This document shows positions 32,535-40,641 of a stretch of DNA of 64,000 nt, piece by piece. The first letter of the stretch is position 1. The number at the start of each line of letters is the position of its first letter. The notes beneath the pieces were generated by a model that ran no database searches, was not told the origin of the DNA, and saw nothing but the letters and a program-made list of their open reading frames with translations. The DNA comes from Gemmatimonadota bacterium (GTDB lineage Bacteria > Gemmatimonadota > Gemmatimonadetes > Longimicrobiales > Gaopeijiaceae), in the NCBI GenBank assembly GCA_022823225.1, contig JAJDXM010000085.1, forward strand, positions 1-64,000. The letters run 5' to 3'. A program made the translations under genes and the position numbers.

Positions 32535-35500
32535 CGCGTGGCCGAGGTGGAAAGCCCCAGGACCGCGGGCTCCCCGTCCAGCGCAGCTTCCCTGATGAAA
32601 TCGAAGGATCCGTCGAGCCGTCCGCCCACCTCGACAGCCACGGCCAGGGTCTCGCGCGCGATCACCGCTTCATGCTCGCGCGCGGCGCTCAGCACCAGCT
32701 CGCCGCCGGCGACGCCCAGCCGGATCCTGTCGCTGACCGCCAGCCCCGAGTCGCGCCGCAGCCGCTGGATGCGATTCACCAGCTCCCGCGCCAGCCCCTC
32801 CAGGCGGAGAGGCCCGGTGACGGTGGGGTCGAGGCCGACGGTGCAGCGCCCCTCCGACCGCACCACCCAGTCCCCCCTGGCCTCTTCGACGATCTCCATC
32901 TCGTCCCCCCCGACCTCGTGCCATTCGCCGCCCACCTCGATCCGGGCCACCCCCCCCGCGCGCACGGCCCCGAGCGCTTCTCCGCCGAGCGCCCGGACGG
33001 CTGCGGCGGCCTCCTGGGTCAGCTTGCCGAAGCGGCGGCCCAGCGCCCGAAAACCGGGGCGCGCGGCCAGCGAGACGAGTCCCTCCGAGGAAGCCGCGAA
33101 CTCCACCGTCTTCACGTTGAGCTCGTCGAGCAGCAGCGCCGTGACGCCGCCGGCCGGGACCTCGCCCGGCACGACCGCGAGGATGCGCCCCAGCGGCTGC
33201 CGCACCCGGATCCCCACCTCCTCGCGCGCGGCCCGGCCCAGCGTGCTCAGTGTCCGCACGTGGGCCATGTCGGCGTCGAGCCGGTCATCGATCATGCCGT
33301 CGTGGGCTTCGGGGAAGGACTCGGTGTGGCTGCACCGGCCGGTGAGCGCGCGGTGGAGCCAATCGGAGGTGAAGGGCGTCACCGGCGCAATCAGGAGCGC
33401 GGTCACCCGCAGCGCCTCATGCAGGGTGGCGAAGGCCGCCGCCGCATCGTCCGCCTCGGTGTTGCCCCAGAAGCGCGAGCGGGCGCGCCGCACGTACCAG
33501 TTGGACAGCTCGCCGTCGACGAACGCCGCCACCGCGCGATAGGCGCGGGTGGGATTGTAGGCGTCCAGTTCGGCCCGCACTGACAGTACCAGCCCGTTCA
33601 GCCGGGAAAGGAGCCAGCGATCCAGCGGAGGCCTCGACGCCGGCACCGGGGATTCGTCGTCCCGAGTCCACCCCTCCAGGTTCGCATACAGGGCGAAGAA
33701 CCGGTACGTGTTGAAGAGCGTGTCGAAGAACCGCGACGCCGATTCCTTCACACCCTCCGGATCGAAGCGGGTGGGCAGCCACGGGTTGCTGACCGTGATC
33801 ATGTACCAGCGGACTCCGTCGGCGCCGTGGTCCGCGACCGCGTCCCAGGGATCCACCACGTTGCCCCGCGACTTGGACATCTTTCGGCCCCGGGCGTCCA
33901 GAATCAGGTCGTTGACGATCACGTTGCGGAACGCCGGACCAAGGCCGAGCATCGTCGAGATGGCATGCAGCGAATAGAACCATCCGCGCGTCTGGTCGAC
34001 CGCCTCGCAGATGAAGTCGGCCGGAAAGTGCCGCCTGTACTGCTCCCCGTTCTCGAACGGATAGTGCCACTGCGCCCAGGGCATGGCCCCGGAATCGAAC
34101 CACACGTCGATCACCTCCGGCGCGCGGCGCATGACCGACCCCGTCTCCGTGCATTTCCAGGTCACTTCGTCGATGAAGGGGCGGTGCGGATCGAAGTCGT
34201 CGGGAAGGCCGCCGACCTGTTCGGCCAGCTCGGCGAAGCTCCCGATCCACTCAATGCGGTCGGGGTCGTCCTCCGAGATCCACACGGGCAGCGGCGTCCC
34301 CCAGTAGCGGTCGCGCGAAAGCGCCCAATCCACATTCCCCTTCAGCCACTCGCCGAACCGCCCCTCGCCCACCTGCTCCGGGTACCAGTTCACTTCGGCG
34401 TTGTTGTCGAGCAGTTCCTGCCGCAAATCGGAGGTGCGGGCGAACCAGCTGTGGCGCGCCATGTACACCAGGGGGGCGTCGCAGCGCCAGCAGTGGGGGT
34501 AGGAGTGCGACTTGCGTTCGAACGCGAAGACCAGACCCCGCTCGCTCAGGTCCTCGACCAGGCGGTCGTCAGCTTCCTTGAAGAAGACGCCGCCCACCAG
34601 GGGCAGCTCCCGGGCGAAGGTCCCGTCGGGCTGGACGGGCTCCAGCACCGCGAGCCCCAGTTCCTTGCCCGCCTGGTAGTCATCGGCGCCGTAGGCCGGT
34701 GCCAGGTGCACGATTCCGGACCCCTCCTCGTCGGACACGAAGTCGGCGGCGATGATCTCCCATGCGCGCCCCCGGGCGGAATCGGCGGGGATCAGTTCGA
34801 AGGGCCGGCGGTACTTCACGCCGACGAGATCCGAGACGTCCACGGGACCGCGGATCCGGCCCGCGTCGAAGATCGCCTCCGCGCGGCTTCGCGCCGCGAT
34901 GACGAGCTTGTCTCCGGCGTCGACCTCGACGTATTCGATTGCCGGGTGCACGGCGAGTGCCACGTTCGAGACCAGCGTCCAGGGCGTGGTCGTCCACACC
35001 AGCAGGTGGCGTCCGGAGCCGTCGAGCAGCTCCAGGGTGACCCAGAGCGACGGATCCTCCACGTCGCGGTATCCGAGCGAGAGCTCGTGCGACGAGAGCA
35101 CCGTCTGGTCCGAGGGGCACCACGGCACGACCTTGTGGCCCCGATAGAGAAGTCCCCGGTCGGCGAGCTGCTTGAGGATCCACCAGACCGACTCCACGTA
35201 CTCCGAGTGAAAGGTCACGTACGGACGCGAGTAGTCCAGCCAGTACCCGATCCGCTCAGAGAAGCGCTCCCACTCGTCCTTGTAGGTGAACACCGACTCC
35301 TTGCAACGGGCATTGAACCACGCGATACCCCGCTCCTCGATCTCGCGCTTGTCCTCGATCCCCAGCCGCTTCTGTGCCTCGATCTCGACCGGCAGCCCGT
35401 GGGTGTCCCATCCGGCGATGCGCGTGACATGCCTGCCCAGCATCGTCTGGTAGCGGCACACGAGGTCCTTGATCGCACGGCTGATGATGTGGTGCAGCCC

Positions 35501-35659
35501 CGGCCGCCCGTTGGCGGTGGGCGGGCCCTCGAAGAAGACGAACTCCTCGGCCCCGCGCGTGGCGTCCAGCGACTGCCGGAAGGGATCCTCCGCGCGCCAG
35601 CGCGAAAGTACGGCCTCCTCAAGGTCGACCAGCGAGGGCGGCAGCGCCGGGTAGCGCAT
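32531..35659 (-). CDS. ileS: Isoleucyl-tRNA synthetase
   Basis: 1042 residues, a normal length for the long IleS type. The class I signature appears as G-P-P-T-A-N-G-R-P-G-L-H-H-I near residues 45-58 and the second signature as K-M-S-K-S near 592. The editing domain lies between them and the anticodon-binding domain follows. It charges tRNA-Ile in the cytosol. The start ATG at 35659 is 2 bases after the punA stop. The open frame extends to 36634 but there it only overlaps punA. Confidence 0.95.
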   Translation of the reverse strand: MRYPALPPSLVDLEEAVLSRWRAEDPFRQSLDATRGAEEFVFFEGPPTANGRPGLHHIISRAIKDLVCRYQTMLGRHVTRIAGWDTHGLPVEIEAQKRLGIEDKREIEERGIAWFNARCKESVFTYKDEWERFSERIGYWLDYSRPYVTFHSEYVESVWWILKQLADRGLLYRGHKVVPWCPSDQTVLSSHELSLGYRDVEDPSLWVTLELLDGSGRHLLVWTTTPWTLVSNVALAVHPAIEYVEVDAGDKLVIAARSRAEAIFDAGRIRGPVDVSDLVGVKYRRPFELIPADSARGRAWEIIAADFVSDEEGSGIVHLAPAYGADDYQAGKELGLAVLEPVQPDGTFARELPLVGGVFFKEADDRLVEDLSERGLVFAFERKSHSYPHCWRCDAPLVYMARHSWFARTSDLRQELLDNNAEVNWYPEQVGEGRFGEWLKGNVDWALSRDRYWGTPLPVWISEDDPDRIEWIGSFAELAEQVGGLPDDFDPHRPFIDEVTWKCTETGSVMRRAPEVIDVWFDSGAMPWAQWHYPFENGEQYRRHFPADFICEAVDQTRGWFYSLHAISTMLGLGPAFRNVIVNDLILDARGRKMSKSRGNVVDPWDAVADHGADGVRWYMITVSNPWLPTRFDPEGVKESASRFFDTLFNTYRFFALYANLEGWTRDDESPVPASRPPLDRWLLSRLNGLVLSVRAELDAYNPTRAYRAVAAFVDGELSNWYVRRARSRFWGNTEADDAAAAFATLHEALRVTALLIAPVTPFTSDWLHRALTGRCSHTESFPEAHDGMIDDRLDADMAHVRTLSTLGRAAREEVGIRVRQPLGRILAVVPGEVPAGGVTALLLDELNVKTVEFAASSEGLVSLAARPGFRALGRRFGKLTQEAAAAVRALGGEALGAVRAGGVARIEVGGEWHEVGGDEMEIVEEARGDWVVRSEGRCTVGLDPTVTGPLRLEGLARELVNRIQRLRRDSGLAVSDRIRLGVAGGELVLSAAREHEAVIARETLAVAVEVGGRLDGSFDFIREAALDGEPAVLGLSTSATR

Positions 35660-35661
35660 GA

Positions 35662-36519
35662 TCAGGCGGGCGCGTCCGTGGGGGGCTCGGCGCCCAGCCC
35701 CTTCACCACGCCCGCCACAAGCCGGGTCAGCGCCGGTCCCGCCGCCATCGCGGTGGCGATGATCTTCTCCACGTCGACCTCCTCGAGCGCATCGGGGAGA
35801 CACTGGTCCGTGATCACGGCTAGGGCCATCACCCGCATCCCCATGTGGCGCGCGGCGATCACCTCGGGCACCGTGGACATCCCCACCACGTCGGCGCCCA
35901 TCGCGCGCAGCATGCGGTATTCGGCACGCGTCTCGAGCTGCGGGCCCGTCACCGCCGCATAGACGCCTTCGCGCAGCACGATCCGCTCCTCCATCGCCAC
36001 GGCGGCGGCCGCCTCGCGCAGGCCGGGGTCGTACGGGGTGGACATGTCGGGGAAGCGGGGGCCCAGTTCGTCCAGGTTCTCGCCGACCAGGGGACTGTCC
36101 CCCATGAAGTTGATGTGGTCGTCGAGGAGGACCAGGTCGCCCGGTCCCCACAGCGGGTTCATTCCTCCGCACGCCGCCGAGACGATCAGGGTTCCGGCGC
36201 CGAGAAGGCGCATCACCCGGACGGGAAACGCGATCTCCTGCAGGCTGTATCCCTCGTAGCGGTGAAATCGGCCCTGCATCGCGACGAGCGGGACCCCGTT
36301 CAGGCTCGCGAGCAGGAGTCGTCCCTGGTGCGACTGCACCGTCGAGACGGGAAAGTGCGGGAGATCCGCGAACGGCACCGAGACCTCGGCGTCCATCGCG
36401 TCGGCCAGTCCCCCCAGCCCCGTCCCCAGGATGATCCCCACCCGGGGGGTGCCGCCCCCGAGGCGCCGCACCGCATCGGCCGCCTCGCGGATCCGCCCCA
36501 TCTCGCTGCTGGCGCTCAC
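35662..36519 (-). CDS. punA: Purine nucleoside phosphorylase
   Basis: 285 residues with the trimeric PNP motifs: L-G-T-G-L-G-G near the start, G-R-F-H-R-Y-E-G-Y, a C-G-G-M-N-P turn and M-S-T-V-P-E-V-I-A-A-R-H-M-G. It phosphorolyses guanosine/inosine-type nucleosides for purine salvage in the cytosol. It overlaps yggS by 4 bases and abuts ileS, so the three are one operon. The low-molecular-mass PNP class is clear; exact substrate preference is not. Confidence 0.9.
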   Translation of the reverse strand: MSASSEMGRIREAADAVRRLGGGTPRVGIILGTGLGGLADAMDAEVSVPFADLPHFPVSTVQSHQGRLLLASLNGVPLVAMQGRFHRYEGYSLQEIAFPVRVMRLLGAGTLIVSAACGGMNPLWGPGDLVLLDDHINFMGDSPLVGENLDELGPRFPDMSTPYDPGLREAAAAVAMEERIVLREGVYAAVTGPQLETRAEYRMLRAMGADVVGMSTVPEVIAARHMGMRVMALAVITDQCLPDALEEVDVEKIIATAMAAGPALTRLVAGVVKGLGAEPPTDAPA

Positions 36520-37226
36520 GCGGGGCGCGCTCCGAACAGTGTCGTGCCGAGCCGCACCATCGTGCTTCCCTCCTCGATCGCAATCTCGAAGTCGTTCGAC
36601 ATCCCCATCGACAGCTCCCTCCCCTCGACGCCATCGATCCCGGCCGCCTGTTCCAGCACGAGGCGGGTCCTTCGGAAGGTATCGCGGAGCGCCGGCTCGC
36701 TGGAAGTGAAGGGCGCCATCGTCATGAGTCCGTCGACCCTCAGCCCCGGCAGCTCAGCCAACGTGCCGATCCCGTCCAGGGCATCCGCCGCCGGGAAGCC
36801 TCCCTTGGTGGCCTCGCCGGAGGCGTTGACCTGGACCAGCACGGGGATTCGACGTCCGTCCAACTCGCCCCGGCGCGAGAGTTTCGCGGCAAGACGGAGC
36901 GAATCCACGCTGTGGATCAGCGCGGCGAGGCGCGCCGCGCCGCCCGCCTTGCGGCTCTGAACGTGCCCGATCATGTGCCAGGCGATCCCGCGGCCCTCGA
37001 AACGGAGCGATTTCCGCGCCAGCTCCTCCACCCGGTTCTCGCCGAGATCGCGCAGCCCCGCGGCCAGCGCCGCCTCCACCACCCCGTGCGGGTGGCCTTT
37101 CGTGACGGCGACGACCCGCACCGCGTCCGGACCGCGGCCGCTGCGCGCGGCCGCCGCGCCGATCCTCTCGCGAACGCGCCGCAGCCGCTCCCGAACCGCG
37201 CGGTCGTAAGCCTCGTGGTCTGCCAT
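36516..37226 (-). CDS. yggS: YggS-family pyridoxal-phosphate homeostasis protein
   Basis: 236 residues, single-domain alanine-racemase-like barrel. V-V-A-V-T-K holds the PLP-binding Lys; later motifs include G-E-N-R-V-E-E, H-M-I-G-H-V-Q-S-R-K, and L-S-M-G-M-S-N-D at the C-terminal end. The family binds PLP and keeps vitamin B6 and amino-acid pools balanced, without a known catalytic reaction. First gene of the yggS-punA-ileS-rluD string. Confidence 0.9.
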   Translation of the reverse strand: MADHEAYDRAVRERLRRVRERIGAAAARSGRGPDAVRVVAVTKGHPHGVVEAALAAGLRDLGENRVEELARKSLRFEGRGIAWHMIGHVQSRKAGGAARLAALIHSVDSLRLAAKLSRRGELDGRRIPVLVQVNASGEATKGGFPAADALDGIGTLAELPGLRVDGLMTMAPFTSSEPALRDTFRRTRLVLEQAAGIDGVEGRELSMGMSNDFEIAIEEGSTMVRLGTTLFGARPA

Positions 37227-37251
37227 CGTGTGATTTCCCGTTACGACATGG

Positions 37252-37288
37252 AAACGCCCCGCCGGCCACTCGGGCCGGCGGGGCGTTT
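37252..37288 (-). terminator. Strong hairpin after tonB
   Basis: A perfect 16-bp stem with a 5-base loop (AAACGCCCCGCCGGCC pairs with its reverse complement). On the minus strand it lies just past the tonB stop (37314) and before yggS (37226), ending in only a short T run. On the plus strand a TTTT follows. It most likely ends the exbB-exbD-exbD-tonB transcript. Confidence 0.75.
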
Positions 37289-37313
37289 TCCGCTCTCCCC
37301 AGGCCCGTGGGCC

Positions 37314-38003
37314 CTACGTGGCCTTGAATGTAATCGGCAGCTCGATCCAGAGCGCGACCGTCTTGTCGCGGTTCTTCGCCGGGCTGAACCTCGCCACCAG
37401 ACCCACCTTGAGCGCGGCCTCATCAAGCCCCTTGTGAGGGGAGGGCACGCTGACCAGGGTCCTCTCCGGAATGCCCTGTTCATTGATGAAGAGGTGAATG
37501 ACGGTCGTGCCGCCGATGCCTGCGTCCTTGAGGAGCGACGGGTACTCCCTTTCGGTGCTGCTGATCACCTCCCGCTCGTTCAGCAGCACGGGAGCCTGCG
37601 TATGCACGACGAACTGCGGAGCCACGGAGATGTCCACCGTCTTGGCCTGATCGGGCGGTGGTGGAAGATCGCCCGTGTCCCAGTTGGAGAAGTCGGTCAC
37701 TTCGATGGTGATCTCCTCGCTAATGGTGGCCTCGGTGATCACCGGAGTCGCGGGGCGGCGGATCGCCTCGGGGGGAGGCGGAATCTCCACCTCCGGGATC
37801 GCGTCGAGGACCTCGATCTCCGTTTCACTGAAGGTCATGTCCTCCGCCTGCATCGAGGGCAACCACGCGAAGATCGCGAAGTGCAGCGCGGTGGCGCCGG
37901 TGATGGACCCCCAGAACCAGGAGGAGAACGAGCGCTTGAATCGCTCGTTGGCGGTGGCCGCGGTGTCGACGGCCTCAGTCGATTGGATGTCCTGTTCGTT
38001 CAT
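37314..38003 (-). CDS. tonB: TonB-family energy transducer
   Basis: 229 residues. One transmembrane segment near the N-terminus (about 29-48, W-F-W-G-S-I-T-G-A-T-A-L-H-F), a Pro/Glu-rich periplasmic spacer (E-I-P-P-P-P-E-A), and a C-terminal TonB box-binding domain (Y-P-S-L-L, G-I-G-G-T-T-V-I-H-L, A-L-K-V-G-L-V-A-R-F-S-P-A). It carries proton-motive energy from ExbB/ExbD to outer-membrane receptors. ATG overlaps the second exbD stop. The N-terminal cytoplasmic extension is longer than in E. coli TonB. Confidence 0.85.
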   Translation of the reverse strand: MNEQDIQSTEAVDTAATANERFKRSFSSWFWGSITGATALHFAIFAWLPSMQAEDMTFSETEIEVLDAIPEVEIPPPPEAIRRPATPVITEATISEEITIEVTDFSNWDTGDLPPPPDQAKTVDISVAPQFVVHTQAPVLLNEREVISSTEREYPSLLKDAGIGGTTVIHLFINEQGIPERTLVSVPSPHKGLDEAALKVGLVARFSPAKNRDKTVALWIELPITFKAT

Positions 38004-38446
38004 CGTCTCTGCCTCGTCATGGATTTTTCGAGTTCAGTCGCAAACACGACTTTGAGCGCTCCGGCGGATACCAGCTCCTTCTGAAGCTGGTCGATATAGT
38101 TGTACGCGACGTTGCGGTCCGAGCGGATGGAGATCTTGAGGTTGGGGTTCCCGACGAAAATCGGGTACACCACGTCGCTGACCTCGTCCATCGTTCGTTC
38201 CAGGTCGTTGATGTAGACCGCGCCGTTCGATTCCACCCACACGTTGAGAATATCCTTCTGCTTCTCGTCCATCTTCTCGGTCGCTTCGGCGTTGGCCCAC
38301 TCGATCTGACGGTTCTTGTCACTCTGGAAGACCGTGGAGACCATGAAGAAGATGAGGAGCAGGAACGCGATGTCGGCCATCGACGACGAAGGAATCTCCG
38401 TCGCCGCCTTCGATTTCCGCTCAAGACCGCCTGATTTCAAGCCCAT
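38000..38446 (-). CDS. exbD: ExbD/TolR-family biopolymer transporter (second copy)
   Basis: 148 residues. One transmembrane segment (M-A-D-I-A-F-L-L-L-I-F-F-M-V-S), where the Asp in M-A-D is the conserved proton-path residue, then a periplasmic domain. It forms the rotor/stator-like complex with ExbB. It starts 4 bases after the first exbD stop and overlaps tonB, so the stoichiometry is set by one mRNA. Two ExbD copies are common in this kind of operon and may form a heterodimer. Confidence 0.85.
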   Translation of the reverse strand: MGLKSGGLERKSKAATEIPSSSMADIAFLLLIFFMVSTVFQSDKNRQIEWANAEATEKMDEKQKDILNVWVESNGAVYINDLERTMDEVSDVVYPIFVGNPNLKISIRSDRNVAYNYIDQLQKELVSAGALKVVFATELEKSMTRQRR

Positions 38447-38450
38447 GTCC

Positions 38451-38876
38451 CTAACCCTCCAGCAAGCCGAGTGAAATGCGGTTGGAGCCCGCCGCCTTCA
38501 AGGCGTCAAGCACATCGATCATGAAGCGGTAGGATGCGTCCGGATGCGTCTTGACCGACGCGATCAGATTCGGGTTCTCGCTCACGCCCTGGCGCCAGAT
38601 GGATCTGAGGTTGTCCGCGGGCACCGTCTGCTCCTGGGGGCTGTCCCCGTACCTGACGACGACCCGCCCGTCGGGATTGACGATGATGTGGAGGATGTTC
38701 TTCTGGCTCACCTCGATCTGCTCGGACTCCTCGGGGAGAACGAGCGACAGCCCCTTGTCCTTGGGGAAGGTCGTGGTGACCAGGAAGAAGATGAGCAGCA
38801 GAAATGCGATGTCGGCCATCGACGAGGATGGGATCTCGTCCGACACCTTCGATTTCTTGTTTCCGAGAACAGCCAT
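38451..38876 (-). CDS. exbD: ExbD/TolR-family biopolymer transporter (first copy)
   Basis: 141 residues with the same S-S-M-A-D-I-A-F-L-L-L-I-F-F segment as its neighbour and a different periplasmic part (N-I-L-H-I-I-V-N-P-D-G). The membrane Asp is kept. It follows exbB after a 104-base gap that contains a hairpin with a T run (38921-38954), so its expression relative to exbB may be reduced. Confidence 0.85.
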   Translation of the reverse strand: MAVLGNKKSKVSDEIPSSSMADIAFLLLIFFLVTTTFPKDKGLSLVLPEESEQIEVSQKNILHIIVNPDGRVVVRYGDSPQEQTVPADNLRSIWRQGVSENPNLIASVKTHPDASYRFMIDVLDALKAAGSNRISLGLLEG

Positions 38877-38920
38877 GAATTATCTCGCCTCCGTGCCGAC
38901 TGGATATTCTGTTCTACTCC

Positions 38921-38954
38921 AAAAAGCCGCCGGGGTTCCCCTCTGTGCCGGCGG
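38921..38954 (-). terminator. Hairpin plus T run between exbB and exbD (attenuator candidate)
   Basis: On the minus strand CCGCCGG pairs with CCGGCGG across a 14-base loop, followed by C then TTTTT. This is terminator-like, inside the exbB-exbD gap of one operon. Partial termination would give more exbB than exbD message, consistent with the unequal ExbB:ExbD ratio known for these complexes. Confidence 0.5.
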
Positions 38955-38980
38955 GGCCCCCGCGCCTCCCGCCATCTCCT

Positions 38981-39640
38981 CTATGCCACGATCGTCAGCC
39001 TGCCGTCACGCTCCAGATCCCATGCGAGATTGAGCACCTTCTGCGTGCTCTCCTCCATGTCGACGATCAGCTTGTCGATCCTGGTCACGAAATAATTGTA
39101 GCCGATATTGACCGGAATCGCGATAGTCAGCCCCGCCGCCGTGGTAAGGAGCGCCACCTTGATGCCCCCGGCGACGGTGGCGGGCTCGACGTCTCCGGAC
39201 TGGTGAATCGCATCGAAGGCCAGGATCATCCCGGTCACCGTGCCCAGGAACCCCATGAGAGGAGCCACGTTGGCGATCGTCGCGAGGATCACGAGGCCGC
39301 GCTCCAGAAAGCTGAGTTCGATGGTGCCGGTGGTCGAGACCACCTGCTCGAGCTCGCCCTTGTGCAGGGTGAGGTGCCGGATGCGGCGAAGACCCGCCAG
39401 CAGAATCGCCGCGGCCGGCCCCGGGCTCGACGCCGCGATCTCGACCGCCTCGTCGAACGATCCCGTCCTGGCCGCCTCTTCAACGCCCTCCATCACCCTG
39501 ACGGCGCTGCGGTGCGCCACCCACAAGGTCCACGTCTTGGCGATGATGACACCCAGGCCGATCAGAGAGCAGATGACGAGAGGATACATCATCGGCCCGC
39601 CATCCGAGAAGAGCTGCGAAAGATCGTAGCTGCTGTCCAA
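38981..39640 (-). CDS. exbB: ExbB/TolQ/MotA-family proton channel protein
   Basis: 219 residues with three transmembrane segments (about 14-38, 110-135 and 150-172) and the family pattern G-L-R-R-I-R-H then L-G-T-V-T-G-M-I-L-A-F in the second segment. It forms the inner-membrane proton channel powering TonB. First gene of the operon; a good sigma-70-type promoter lies 48-76 bases upstream (39688-39716). Confidence 0.9.
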   Translation of the reverse strand: MDSSYDLSQLFSDGGPMMYPLVICSLIGLGVIIAKTWTLWVAHRSAVRVMEGVEEAARTGSFDEAVEIAASSPGPAAAILLAGLRRIRHLTLHKGELEQVVSTTGTIELSFLERGLVILATIANVAPLMGFLGTVTGMILAFDAIHQSGDVEPATVAGGIKVALLTTAAGLTIAIPVNIGYNYFVTRIDKLIVDMEESTQKVLNLAWDLERDGRLTIVA

Positions 39641-39687
39641 AGCTTGCTCCAGGTGAGCGGTTGCAGTTTGAATCGGGGACCGGCGCC

Positions 39688-39716
39688 AATGTAGGGGGCG
39701 GCGTTCCTGCCGTCAA
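39688..39716 (-). promoter_or_regulatory. Sigma-70-type promoter of exbB-exbD-exbD-tonB
   Basis: On the minus strand TTGACG (39716-39711), a 17-base spacer, then TACATT (39693-39688). Both boxes are close to consensus and well spaced, which is unusual in this GC-rich window. Transcription would start about 40 bases before the exbB start at 39640. Confidence 0.7.
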
Positions 39717-39799
39717 CGATAATGTGACCTGGCGTCCCGCGCCACGGGCCGCGCGGCGCGAGTCTCCCGCCCCTTCCGCCGCCTGTTATTGTTGAATGC

Positions 39800-40609
39800 A
39801 TGAACGGTCTCCTTCCGCAGCTGCAGTTCCTCCGCCCGGGTTGGACCGACCTGGTCGAGATCGCCATCGTATTCCTGCTGATCTACCGGATCCTCCTTCT
39901 GATCCGGGAAACACGCGCGATGCAGATGCTGCTGGGTGTCCTGCTGCTCGCAGCCATGTACCTGATCGCGGTGATCGCGGACTTCTCACTGATCCGCGGC
40001 ATCCTCGAAGCGCTCTTCGATTACGGCGTGATCGCCGCGCTGGTGGTCTTTCAGCCCGAGATGCGCGCGGCGCTGGCCCGGCTCGGCCAGACCCGGCTCA
40101 TGCGGCTCCTGGGATCGGCCCGGGAGGCGCGCATCGTGGACCGGCTGGTCGAGGGAGTCGAACGGCTGAGCCGCCAGGGGGTGGGCGCGATCGTGGCCGT
40201 CCAGCGGGAGACCGGGCTGAAAGAATATGCCGACACTGGGCGCAGCGTCGAGGCGATGCTCTCGCCCGACCTGCTCGGCACGATCTTCGCGCCGCAGTCG
40301 CCGCTCCACGACGGCGCGGTGATCGTCGTCGGCGACACCATCAAGTCGGCGGGCGCCATCCTTCCGCTGACGCAGAACCCCGTCAGCGACCGCTCGCTCG
40401 GCACGCGCCACCGGGCGGCCATCGGTCTCAGCGAAGAGACCGACGCGGTGGTGATCGTGGTGAGCGAGGAGACATCCCGGATCTCGGTGGCGCACCGGGG
40501 ACGCATCGAGGTCGGGATCAGCGGCGAGCAGCTGCGAGAGACGCTGGAGCGGTCCCTGCCGGAGGCCGACGGCCTTCCGGCCGCTCCGTCGTTTGCGGAC
40601 GCGGGGTAG
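39800..40609 (+). CDS. cdaA: Diadenylate cyclase (c-di-AMP synthase)
   Basis: 269 residues: three N-terminal transmembrane segments (about 17-34, 42-60, 66-82) and the DAC domain with L-H-D-G-A (D171-G-A173) and G-T-R-H-R (201-205), the two catalytic signatures. It makes c-di-AMP from two ATP at the inner membrane, a messenger for osmotic and cell-wall control. It is divergent from exbB. Nothing downstream on the same strand until 47.5 kb, so it stands alone. Confidence 0.95.
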   Translation: MNGLLPQLQFLRPGWTDLVEIAIVFLLIYRILLLIRETRAMQMLLGVLLLAAMYLIAVIADFSLIRGILEALFDYGVIAALVVFQPEMRAALARLGQTRLMRLLGSAREARIVDRLVEGVERLSRQGVGAIVAVQRETGLKEYADTGRSVEAMLSPDLLGTIFAPQSPLHDGAVIVVGDTIKSAGAILPLTQNPVSDRSLGTRHRAAIGLSEETDAVVIVVSEETSRISVAHRGRIEVGISGEQLRETLERSLPEADGLPAAPSFADAG

Positions 40610-40621
40610 CGGTACGCTGCC

Positions 40622-40641
40622 GACCGGCCCCGGTGCCGGTC
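40622..40641. terminator. Possible bidirectional hairpin between cdaA and ftsH
   Basis: GACCGG and CCGGTC flank an 8-base loop in the gap between the convergent cdaA (ends 40609) and ftsH (ends 40640). It overlaps the ftsH stop region and lacks a T run, so it may only be chance in GC-rich sequence. Confidence 0.3.
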
